From assembly GCA_026702615.1 (NCBI GenBank), contig JAPPBY010000017.1:186001-250000 (forward strand): a stretch of DNA of 64,000 nt, written 5' to 3'. Made by a program: the position numbers and the translations under genes. Under the pieces are notes generated by a model. That model was not told the origin of the DNA and did no database searches. It saw only the letters and a program-made list of their open reading frames with translations. Position 1 is the first letter of the stretch. Each line of letters starts with the position of its first letter. This document shows, piece after piece, positions 51,987-61,340 of the stretch. The DNA is from Chloroflexota bacterium (GTDB lineage: Bacteria; Chloroflexota; Dehalococcoidia; Tepidiformales; Tepidiformaceae).

Positions 51987-54167
51987 CTACCAGTTTCGGA
52001 CCGTTCGAAGCTCCCCTTCCGGAACAAGAGCTCGGTGAATGCGGGGCAGCCACTTCTTCGTCAGCGCAAGCTGCCGGCCGAAGAGCGTGACGGCGTCCCT
52101 CACCTCAGTCTCTTGTCTCTGCAGTTGATGCCGAGCTGCAGCATCAACCATCACTTCAGCAAGCATGACATTGAATGGGACGGAGTTCTGCCCAGGGCGG
52201 CCCTTGTTCTTCGGACCAACATAGCGACGTACGGTCGGGTCATTTGTGTTCACGTAGATGCGACCCTCTTCCATGTTGAGCCACGCCCGCTGATCAACGT
52301 CAGCGTCCGTGAATTCGATCTTTATGCCAGAAACACCTGTGCTGGTAACGATCAGCTCGGTCTCCGCGACATCCTCACCCAAAGTCGCAGTTAGCCGCGC
52401 CCGCGCGCCTACCCGCTGACCTCGCACCCGAATCCGGCAAATGCCAGCATCACGAGCCTCATCGTGGGTGAAGACCCCCGACAGGCCTTGTGGCAGCGAA
52501 ATGCTTGAGTCGCCCTCTATCTTGAACTGGGCCTGGTCCCCGACTTCTGTGACCATGGCCCACGGTGCCACCAGCACGACTCTCCGCTCTTGGCCATCCT
52601 TGACGGAGAAACGCGCGCTCTCGAACTCAAGCTGCTCAACGAGCGCCGGGGGACGATGACGCCACTGGACAAGCGCACTTGCCTCCGCGACTCCCACCCG
52701 CACCACAACCTCGCTCATTGCCCCCTCTTCGCGACCCGCCACTGTGTAGGTGCGGCTGAAGTAGCCGGTCCTTGGTTCGAGCACAAGGGACACTGGCTCA
52801 TGCCGCCCATCCTCATCAGCCTCAACGACTTCAACTGCCACGGGTCCCGCTTGTTCGTCAGCGCTATTGGGACGATAGCGAACGAGCAGGCGGGCTGCCT
52901 CACCAGGCTCGACAGGACGCACCGAGGGGATGACAGACAATCCGGGCGGAGGGAGCTTCCCGTCGCTCCCATCCCCTCCTGTATCTTCATCCATCAGTTT
53001 GGCAAGCTCTCGGCCCGCACGGTCCCACCTACGCCTAGTCTCTTCGGAAACCTCGCCCTCAGCCTCCTCGGCAGCCTTTCTAAGCCGCTCAAGGTGTGGG
53101 GTCAGCGCCTCCTCGAGGACCGTGTAGAGCGCGTCAACAAATGGATGGTCCCGCCTACCAGCCAGGCCGCGACGATCCCGGCGCACCAACCTGAGAGGAT
53201 TCTGTGCATCAGGCGTTGCCCCACTCTCCTCGGCATCGTCGAACGCACGTATCAGCTCGTTGATCCCTGGGACGGAGGCATAGCCGTAGATTCGCCTGAG
53301 GTGGGAGGCATCCGGCTCGCGAGAGAACTTGCCGCCGTCGAATATCTCGTAGGCTGCCCTGCCGGATCGGATGAGGATCGAGTGCCGCCAATACTCGCGG
53401 TCCTCACCCTCCTCAGAGAGGGGTTCGCTCGCTTCGTAGAGCTGTAGGTCTACTTGTTGGCCATCGAATCCGGGAATGGACCGCGTGACCTCTTCAAGAA
53501 GAACAGCCTTGGGTGGTTCGAACCGAATCTTGTCGCTCCGGTCCTGTGACTCATCCTTGAGGGTCACCTCACGACCATCGCTGTCCAGTAGCAATGGGCG
53601 CAGGGCATAGTGGTTCCTCAGCCTCTGAAGCAATGTCTCATGCCGAGGGACCCGAAAACGCGGCTGGACATGAAGCGTTGCTGTCGTCCCTCGACGGCCT
53701 TGGGGCGCGCTCCCCAAGACTCCAACCTCAGCCTTCCCAGTAAACCGCCCGTCGAACAGCAACTCGAAAAAGCTGAGAACTCCAGCTTTCACCGACTCCC
53801 AACGGGCTGGGCCGAAGTGAACGATGTCCTTCGCTCCGCGACCAAAGAGGCCCCGCCGCTCAGCCCCTGTTTCGAATCCGCTTGTTCTCTCGCCCATCCT
53901 TCCCAATCGCTGCTCGAGTTCATTGGCCGACATTCCCCCAGCCCTATCCTTGACGACCACCCTCGTGGGAGCACGCCGGTGGCGCTCAACTTCGATGCGA
54001 ATCTTCTCGCGACGGCTGCTGTTCATAGCGAGGTAGGCATCATCACAGTTGGTGACGAGCTCAACTATCGCGTTGATGGGATCCGACCCCATCGCCAATT
54101 CGGCATCCTGCCGCTGCGCGCGAGCCGTGACCTCTACCTCTACGACACGACGTTCAGATCTAGCCAT
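51987..54167 (-). CDS. GHKL-fold ATPase of unknown function (HSP90/MORC-like)
   Basis: 726 aa. The N-terminus is a GHKL ATPase: the N box in INAIVELVTNCDDAYLAM (Glu36, Asn40), the G1 box VVKDRAGGMS (Asp74, Gly77), and the G2 lid RRGLFGRGAKDIVHFG (~105-119). The middle holds a transducer-like region and a charged helical stretch around residues 345-400. The C-terminal half is rich in strands, ending with an LNMEEGRIYVNTNDPTVRRYV block and long helices. It lacks histidine kinase phosphoacceptor and MutL/gyrase features. It overlaps the upstream partner gene by 28 nt. GC of about 57-60% contrasts with neighbours at about 70%. Confidence 0.85.
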   Translation of the reverse strand: MARSERRVVEVEVTARAQRQDAELAMGSDPINAIVELVTNCDDAYLAMNSSRREKIRIEVERHRRAPTRVVVKDRAGGMSANELEQRLGRMGERTSGFETGAERRGLFGRGAKDIVHFGPARWESVKAGVLSFFELLFDGRFTGKAEVGVLGSAPQGRRGTTATLHVQPRFRVPRHETLLQRLRNHYALRPLLLDSDGREVTLKDESQDRSDKIRFEPPKAVLLEEVTRSIPGFDGQQVDLQLYEASEPLSEEGEDREYWRHSILIRSGRAAYEIFDGGKFSREPDASHLRRIYGYASVPGINELIRAFDDAEESGATPDAQNPLRLVRRDRRGLAGRRDHPFVDALYTVLEEALTPHLERLRKAAEEAEGEVSEETRRRWDRAGRELAKLMDEDTGGDGSDGKLPPPGLSVIPSVRPVEPGEAARLLVRYRPNSADEQAGPVAVEVVEADEDGRHEPVSLVLEPRTGYFSRTYTVAGREEGAMSEVVVRVGVAEASALVQWRHRPPALVEQLEFESARFSVKDGQERRVVLVAPWAMVTEVGDQAQFKIEGDSSISLPQGLSGVFTHDEARDAGICRIRVRGQRVGARARLTATLGEDVAETELIVTSTGVSGIKIEFTDADVDQRAWLNMEEGRIYVNTNDPTVRRYVGPKNKGRPGQNSVPFNVMLAEVMVDAAARHQLQRQETEVRDAVTLFGRQLALTKKWLPRIHRALVPEGELRTVRNW

Positions 54168-54733
54168 TCCAAGAATCCCCCTACTTCCTCTATCTGGGCA
54201 ACATGAGCCGCTCCAACAAGCTCTTTCACGCGACGCTGCACCGCTTGCCTTGGGGCATCGGCTGGAAAGCGCAACGCATCAGCGACTTCATAGAGCGCAA
54301 TGTCACGCTCACCACGGTTCCACTGTTCGAATAGCCGATGCTCCGCCAACTGGCGCAGCGCCCGAGCCTCTGGTTCGGCCAGCGCCGAGAGTCCGCGGCG
54401 AGGGCGCCCCGCTCCAAGTCTCTCAGCGTTGTCTTCGCACCAAGCGAGGCCAGCCTCCGTCAGGAGCCAGCCAGTTGCTTCGTCACCTGTGACGAAGACG
54501 CCGTACTTCTCCTTCTTGGCGTCCCGCAACGCAGCCCTAGCCAGTTCCAGATGGGGGTACTGGCGGTGTTTCTCCCAACCGAAACGACGCGGCGCGATTT
54601 CGTAGCACTTCAGCGCGACGTCCTCGCCGTCTTGACGCGATGTCCCACCCCCCAGCGAATAGAGGGCCAGGACGGCAATTCGCCAGTTCGAAAGGCGATC
54701 AAGTGGGTCAGACTCGGTCTTTTGTCTGGCCAT
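54140..54733 (-). CDS. Winged-helix-like partner of the GHKL ATPase
   Basis: 197 aa, no named family. Residues ~15-100 look like a winged helix: RIAVLALYSLGGGTSRQDGEDVALKCYEIAPRRFGWEKH, then LELARAALRDAKK and a hairpin ending WLLTEAGLAWCEDN. Residues ~110-197 are mostly helical, with LFEQWNRGERDIALYEVADALRFPADAPRQAVQRRVKELVGAA. It overlaps the ATPase start by 28 nt, so the two products are probably made together. TAAGCT lies six bases before its ATG. Lower GC is shared with the ATPase. Confidence 0.75.
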   Translation of the reverse strand: MARQKTESDPLDRLSNWRIAVLALYSLGGGTSRQDGEDVALKCYEIAPRRFGWEKHRQYPHLELARAALRDAKKEKYGVFVTGDEATGWLLTEAGLAWCEDNAERLGAGRPRRGLSALAEPEARALRQLAEHRLFEQWNRGERDIALYEVADALRFPADAPRQAVQRRVKELVGAAHVAQIEEVGGFLEWLDLNVVS

Positions 54734-54739
54734 GCCGCT

Positions 54740-54745
54740 AGCTTA
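54740..54745 (-). promoter_or_regulatory. TAAGCT -10 box, leaderless type, for the two-gene island
   Basis: Minus-strand TAAGCT is followed by six bases (AGCGGC) and ATG 54733. It faces away from the gatD box 49 bp further on. Confidence 0.5.
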
Positions 54746-54794
54746 CTCGTCACCCCCCTAGCTGCAGATCGGGAAAGTGCCTGCGTCCGACGGG

Positions 54795-54800
54795 TAGGCT
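54795..54800 (+). promoter_or_regulatory. TAGGCT -10 box, leaderless type, for gatD
   Basis: TAGGCT, six bases (AGGGCC), then ATG 54807. No Shine-Dalgarno sequence. Confidence 0.5.
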
Positions 54801-54806
54801 AGGGCC

Positions 54807-57304
<2,498 letters not shown>

Positions 57305-57353
57305 GCTCGCTCTTCAACCGCCTGCCAATCCGGCGGGCGCACGAGGAACTCCG

Positions 57354-57386
57354 GCGAGGGGGCGCGGCGAAAGCCCGCCCCCTCGC
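57354..57386 (+). terminator. Strong GC-rich hairpin after groEL
   Basis: GCGAGGGGGCG and CGCCCCCTCGC pair perfectly over 11 bp, and the loop contains a further GGC-GAAA-GCC mini-stem with a GNRA tetraloop. There is no T run behind it, so it may be a Rho-assisted terminator or an mRNA-stabilising end. Confidence 0.55.
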
Positions 57387-57417
57387 TTCACACCCGGAGG
57401 TACCGGGGGTACCGTCC

Positions 57418-57882
57418 ATGGCCCACTCGGAGAATGGTCTGCAGGTCGACCTGGAGGCGCTGCGGGAACGGCTGGAGAACGCCGACCTGATCGTCATCGG
57501 GTTCCACGCGTTCCCCGAGCGACTGCTGCTGGACGCACGCAGCTCGCCCAGCGAGGGGCCGTTGGTGGCGGTCGTGGCACCGGTCTCGAGCGTGCAGGAG
57601 CGGTACGCGTGGCTGGGAAAGCACCGGAGCTCGTTCGGGATGCCGGACGACTTCACGTTCGCCATGTGGCCCCACTCAATCGCGCTGATCCGGGAGCACG
57701 ATGTGCTGGCGCCGATGGGCGAGCGCATGGCAGCCGTATCGAACGAGGCGGACCTGGCGATGTCGCGGGCGATCGCGCGGCTGGAGGTGCTGGAGCGCCG
57801 CACGATCCGGGAGGCGGTGCTGGGCGGTCCGAGCTGGGAGACGCTCTGGCCAGACGAGGACGGGGACGAGGCGGGGGACTAG
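57418..57882 (+). CDS. Hypothetical protein
   Basis: 154 aa, no family recognised. LEALRERLENADLIVIGFHAFPERLLLDARSS and PLVAVVAPVSSVQERYAWLGKHRSSFGMP suggest an alpha/beta protein, and MSRAIARLEVLERRTIREAVLGG a C-terminal helix; the last residues are acidic. The WLGKHR and FTFAMWPHS segments look conserved-like but unfamiliar. GGGGG lies eight bases before the ATG. It is downstream of groEL beyond the hairpin. Confidence 0.7.
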   Translation: MAHSENGLQVDLEALRERLENADLIVIGFHAFPERLLLDARSSPSEGPLVAVVAPVSSVQERYAWLGKHRSSFGMPDDFTFAMWPHSIALIREHDVLAPMGERMAAVSNEADLAMSRAIARLEVLERRTIREAVLGGPSWETLWPDEDGDEAGD

Positions 57883-57891
57883 GCGGCGGCG

Positions 57892-58899
57892 CTAGCCGCC
57901 GATGTGAGACATCTCGACGCGCTTGAGATCGGCCGTCGCCTCCGTGCGGAGGTCGGAGTAGCGGTCGTCGCGGATTCGCCAGACGCGGGCGATAGCTTCC
58001 GCAAGCTCGTCATCGGTCGCGCCGCCGCGCAGCAAGGCGCGCAGGTCGAAGCCGGTCGACCCGAAGAGGCAAGTGAAGAGCTCGCCTTCGGGTGAGAGGC
58101 GGGCGCGGGTGCAGTCGCCGCAGAACGGCTGCGTGATTGACGTGATGACGCCGACCTCGCCGCCGCCGTCGCGGTAGCGGTAACGCCGGGCGACTTCGCC
58201 GACGTAGTTCGGGTCGAGGGGCTCGAGGGGGAGGGCGGCGTCGATACGCTCGATGATCTCGGCGGCGGGCACGACGTGGTCAAGCACCCAGCCGTTGGTC
58301 GTGCCGACGTCCATGTACTCGATGAAGCGCACGATGATGCCCGTGCCGTGGAAGTGGCGCGCGAGGTCGACGATGGTGTGGTCGTTGAGGCCGCGCTTGA
58401 CGACGGCGTTCACCTTGATGGGCCAGAGACCCGCGTCGCGCGCGGCGTCGATACCGGCGAGCACGACATCGACGCCGACGTCGACATCGTTCATCTCGCG
58501 GAAGGTGGCGTCGTCGAGCGAGTCGAGGCTGATGGTGATGCGCTCAAGACCAGCTTCGCGGAGGGGGACGGCCTGGGCCGGGAGGAGAGCGCCGTTGGTG
58601 GTGAGGGTAAGGTCCAGAAGGCCGTCGAGGGTGGACAACTGTTCGATCAGGAGGGGGAGGTCGCGGCGGACGAGGGGTTCGCCGCCGGTCACGCGGATCT
58701 TCTCGACGCCGTGGGCGACAAAGAGGCGCGAAAGCCGCACGATCTCCTCGTAGGTGAGAATCTCCTCGCGGTCGAGGAACTGGAAGGACGGCCCGAAGAC
58801 CTCCTTGGGCATGCAGTACACGCAGCGGAAGTTGCAGCGATCCGTCACGGAGACGCGCAAGTCGCGCAGGGGCCTGTCGAAGGTGTCGCGCACTGGCAT
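57892..58899 (-). CDS. moaA: GTP 3',8-cyclase MoaA
   Basis: A 335-aa radical SAM enzyme that starts molybdenum cofactor synthesis. The SAM cluster cysteines are in [13 protein letters not shown] (Cys22, 26, 29). The second cluster is in [38 protein letters not shown] and the C-terminal HIGG, whose Gly-Gly reaches the active site, are also present. It matches the presence of a Mo hydroxylase and a MoaD-like protein near 34-36 kb. TAAGCT lies seven bases before the ATG. It ends 10 nt after the convergent hypothetical gene. Confidence 0.97.
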   Translation of the reverse strand: MPVRDTFDRPLRDLRVSVTDRCNFRCVYCMPKEVFGPSFQFLDREEILTYEEIVRLSRLFVAHGVEKIRVTGGEPLVRRDLPLLIEQLSTLDGLLDLTLTTNGALLPAQAVPLREAGLERITISLDSLDDATFREMNDVDVGVDVVLAGIDAARDAGLWPIKVNAVVKRGLNDHTIVDLARHFHGTGIIVRFIEYMDVGTTNGWVLDHVVPAAEIIERIDAALPLEPLDPNYVGEVARRYRYRDGGGEVGVITSITQPFCGDCTRARLSPEGELFTCLFGSTGFDLRALLRGGATDDELAEAIARVWRIRDDRYSDLRTEATADLKRVEMSHIGG

Positions 58900-58906
58900 C
58901 AGGGGT

Positions 58907-58912
58907 AGCTTA
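58907..58912 (-). promoter_or_regulatory. TAAGCT -10 box, leaderless type, for moaA
   Basis: Minus-strand TAAGCT, seven bases (ACCCCTG), then ATG 58899. No molybdenum-cofactor riboswitch could fit in this short leader. Confidence 0.5.
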
Positions 58913-58953
58913 CCGGTCCGTCCGCTTTCGATGTGCTGACTTCAGCCTATCGC

Positions 58954-59418
58954 CTAGTCGCCTGCGGCGACGGGCGGGGCGGCTTCGGTGAAGCGCCGAA
59001 GCATCTCGTCGTGCTTCTCGAGGCGTTCGGCGAGCTGGACGCGCATCTTCTCCATCTTCGCGACCTTCTGGTCGAGCAACGCGATCTGGCGCAGGGTGAC
59101 CTCGCGGGCGATGCGGACCTTCTTGGCCTTCTCCTCGGCCTCGTCATCCTTGTTCCACTCGGCGCGGATCTGCATGCGGACGTCCTCGGCTTCGAGCATC
59201 TCCTTGATGTCGGCGAGGGAGAACCCGAGGAGCTCCTTGAGGGCCTTGACGCGCTCGATGCGCTCCATGTCGGCGGGGGAGTAGAGGCGGAATCCGCCGA
59301 CCATGCGGGTGGGCGCGGGCAGGAGGCCGCGCTCTTCGTAGTAGCGGAGCGTGCGCTGCGTGAGCTCCGACCGTTCGGCCGCTTCACCGATCTGCAAGTA
59401 GCCGTCGTCACGTTCCAT
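58954..59418 (-). CDS. MerR-family transcriptional regulator
   Basis: A 154-aa regulator. The N-terminal helix-turn-helix YLQIGEAAERSELTQRTLRYYEERGLLPAPTRMVGGFRLYSPADMERIERVKALKELLGFSL is typical MerR. A long dimerisation coiled coil follows (ALLDQKVAKMEKMRVQLAERLEKH). No Cys motif for metal sensing is present, so it may sense a drug or act without ligand. I use ATG 59418; the ORF track start at 59559 adds non-family sequence. Divergent from the DnaA-like gene with a 222-bp gap. Confidence 0.9.
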   Translation of the reverse strand: MERDDGYLQIGEAAERSELTQRTLRYYEERGLLPAPTRMVGGFRLYSPADMERIERVKALKELLGFSLADIKEMLEAEDVRMQIRAEWNKDDEAEEKAKKVRIAREVTLRQIALLDQKVAKMEKMRVQLAERLEKHDEMLRRFTEAAPPVAAGD

Positions 59419-59640
59419 GGCGTAGTCGTAGTCTAGCGGCGGCAGCAAGCGCGTCAATGCACCGTCTCCCGCCGTGGCCGAGCGGTGGCCGACAGGCGCG
59501 AGACCATAAGCCGAATGAGGCCGTGAAAGGTCCGTTAATGAAGCCGCGCGGCGGGCCAAAAGTGGTTGCCGCCCGCCGAGGGGGAGCGCTAGCCTTCAGG
59601 GGTCGCGCTGAGGGGCGCGACACCTTCTGCATCATCACCG
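59419..59640. promoter_or_regulatory. Divergent intergenic region, merR / dnaA-like
   Basis: 222 bp without an ORF. It holds a direct repeat GTGGCCGA twice with an 11-bp period near 59475-59493, a TAGCCT box at 59590-59595, and a perfect 7-bp inverted repeat GTCGCGC/GCGCGAC at 59602-59621 in the presumed 5' leader of the dnaA-like gene. No DnaA box (TTATNCACA) is visible. Confidence 0.4.
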
Positions 59641-61017
59641 ATGAACAGCGAGCCGGGGGCGCGCGTGCGCCCCGGGGAGGGAGCGCGCACGCCCGTGTCA
59701 GGTGGGGATCGGGACTCGGCGAAGGCATTGCGGGGCACCTGGCAGGCCGTGTTGGGGCGGCTCGAGCTCGAGGTGAGCCGCGCCAACTTCGAGACGTGGC
59801 TGGCGGGTACGAGCGCGCGTTCGCGGAGCGACCGCGCGCTGCTCGTGGAGGCTCGCTCGGCGTTCCGGGCGGAGTGGTTGAACGAGAACCTGGCGTCCGT
59901 CGTCGAGCGCTGCCTGGGCGCGGTCGAGGGTGAACGGCTCAGCGTCCGGTTCGTCGCTCCGGGGGAGGAACCGCAGGCGGCGCCGGAGACGGCCACATCC
60001 CCTAACGGGAGGGCGCCGGCAGGCCCCGAGCAGGTGGTGGGACAGGTGAACGGATCGTTCACGCTGGCCCGCTATTTCCGGTCTGAGGGAAGCGCCCTGG
60101 CTCTCGCGAGCTGTTTGAGCCTGGTGGAGGACGGGGAGCCGGCGATTAGCCCGGTAGTCGTCCACGGCCCCCCGGGGGTGGGGAAGACGCACCTGCTGCA
60201 CGGCCTGGCGGCCCAGGCGAGCAGTCAGGGGCAGCGGGTCGCCTGCCTGAGCGGGGAGGGGTTCACCTCGCGCTACCAGCGGGCGCTGCGGGAGGGGAAC
60301 GTCGAGGCGTTCCAGGACGCCGTTCGAGGGGTGCAACTGCTCATCATCGACGACCTGCACGATCTGGCGGGGAAGACAGGCACGCTGCGGGAACTGGTGC
60401 ACACGCTGGACGCCGTCACACACGGGGGCGGCGCGGTTGTGGTGGGGAGCGAGCTGCGCCCGCGCGAGCTGGGGCTCCCGGAGCGGCTGTGCTCGCGGCT
60501 GGAGGCGGGGATCGTGGCGACCGTCGAGCCGTTCGCGGCGGGCGAGCGGCGCGCGTTCATCGAGCAGCGCCTGGCGGACCTGCGGGTGGCGCTGCCATCG
60601 TGGTGCCTGGAGCAGCTCGCCGCGGGAACGGGCTCGGTGCGGTCGATCCTGGCGGGTGTGCATGCGGCGGTGGGGCTGCAGCGGCGGGGGCTGCTCAATG
60701 AGCTACGGCTGGCGGCTGAGGTGGGGGCGCTCGAACTGCAGGGTCGCGGGAGCGAGACGGCGAAAGCAGTGATCGAGCGGATCGCGGAGCACTTCGCGGT
60801 GGCCGTGGGCGAAGTGGAGGGGCGCAGCCGCGCGCAGAAGCTGGCGCGTCCGCGGGCGGTGGCGGCGGCCGCGCTGCAGGAGCGAGGGTGCAGCTACAGC
60901 GAGATCGGGGCGCTGCTCGGGGGGCGGAGCCGGAGCACGATCAAGGGGTTGGCGGAGCGGGGCCGGGCGCTGGGCGCGGATGACCCGGCGGTCGCGAACC
61001 TGCTCCGGGCCGGCTAG
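59641..61017 (+). CDS. DnaA-like replication initiator paralogue with altered DNA-binding signature
   Basis: 458 aa with full DnaA architecture. DnaA_N: WQAVLGRLELEVSRANFETWLAGTSA (~34-59). AAA+ domain: Walker A GPPGVGKTHLLHG (176-188), Walker B LLIIDDLHDLAGK (~233-245), arginine-finger region LPERLCSRLEAGIVATVEP. Domain IV: VIERIAEHFAVAVGEVEGRSRAQKLARPRAV, then GALLGGRSRSTI, where ordinary DnaA has GGRDHTTV. The ARPR arginine is kept, but Asp-His of the signature are replaced by Ser-Arg. It is far from dnaN or gyrase genes. A second, canonical DnaA probably exists. Confidence 0.85.
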   Translation: MNSEPGARVRPGEGARTPVSGGDRDSAKALRGTWQAVLGRLELEVSRANFETWLAGTSARSRSDRALLVEARSAFRAEWLNENLASVVERCLGAVEGERLSVRFVAPGEEPQAAPETATSPNGRAPAGPEQVVGQVNGSFTLARYFRSEGSALALASCLSLVEDGEPAISPVVVHGPPGVGKTHLLHGLAAQASSQGQRVACLSGEGFTSRYQRALREGNVEAFQDAVRGVQLLIIDDLHDLAGKTGTLRELVHTLDAVTHGGGAVVVGSELRPRELGLPERLCSRLEAGIVATVEPFAAGERRAFIEQRLADLRVALPSWCLEQLAAGTGSVRSILAGVHAAVGLQRRGLLNELRLAAEVGALELQGRGSETAKAVIERIAEHFAVAVGEVEGRSRAQKLARPRAVAAAALQERGCSYSEIGALLGGRSRSTIKGLAERGRALGADDPAVANLLRAG

Positions 61018-61340
61018 GCGTCCAGCAGCGCGACAGCGGCACTCACGCCGGCTATTCCGAAACCGGCTACCACGCCAGCACAGGCTGCGCTCACCGGGGA
61101 ATGGGTCTCGCCATCCCAGGTGTCCTGCTCCACGAGGATGACGGTCGCTCCGACCGTCCGGACAGCGCCGGCAATCACCTCCGCGTCGGGGAGGCCGTCG
61201 ACGCACAGCACGACGTCGCCACCAGTCTGCCGGAGGGCGGCGGCGACCTCACCGGAGGTCGCGCAGGTGCGAACCTCCACGCCCTCGGGGAGCGGGGGCG
61301 GGGAGACTCCGGCAGGCAGGATGACAAGGACGCCGGCCAT
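61014..61340 (-). CDS. Hypothetical protein coupled to the fused CoA-transferase
   Basis: 108 aa, no family recognised. It begins AGVLVILPAGVSPPPLPEGVEVRTCATSGEVAAALRQTGGDVVLCVDG, which looks like alternating strands and helices of a small Rossmann-like domain, and ends in a hydrophobic Gly/Ala-rich segment (AACAGVVAGFGIAGVSAAVALL). Its ATG overlaps the CoA-transferase stop by one base (TGATG). Convergent with the dnaA-like gene, 4-bp overlap. Confidence 0.6.
   Translation of the reverse strand: MAGVLVILPAGVSPPPLPEGVEVRTCATSGEVAAALRQTGGDVVLCVDGLPDAEVIAGAVRTVGATVILVEQDTWDGETHSPVSAACAGVVAGFGIAGVSAAVALLDA

Noticed and set aside
51848-54806. Mobile element or att sites bounding the low-GC island
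   Set aside because: I found no transposase, integrase, tRNA or obvious direct repeats at the edges.
58900-58953. Molybdenum cofactor riboswitch before moaA
   Set aside because: The -10-like box is only seven bases before the start codon, leaving no room for a structured leader.
59470-59520. tRNA-like stretch TGGCCGAGCGGTGGCC resembling the D-arm of Ser/Leu tRNAs
   Set aside because: No matching acceptor stem, anticodon stem or T-arm (GGTTCRA) could be found around it.
59419-59640. Replication origin next to the dnaA-like gene
   Set aside because: No TTATNCACA-type boxes and no AT-rich unwinding region; neighbours are not typical origin genes.
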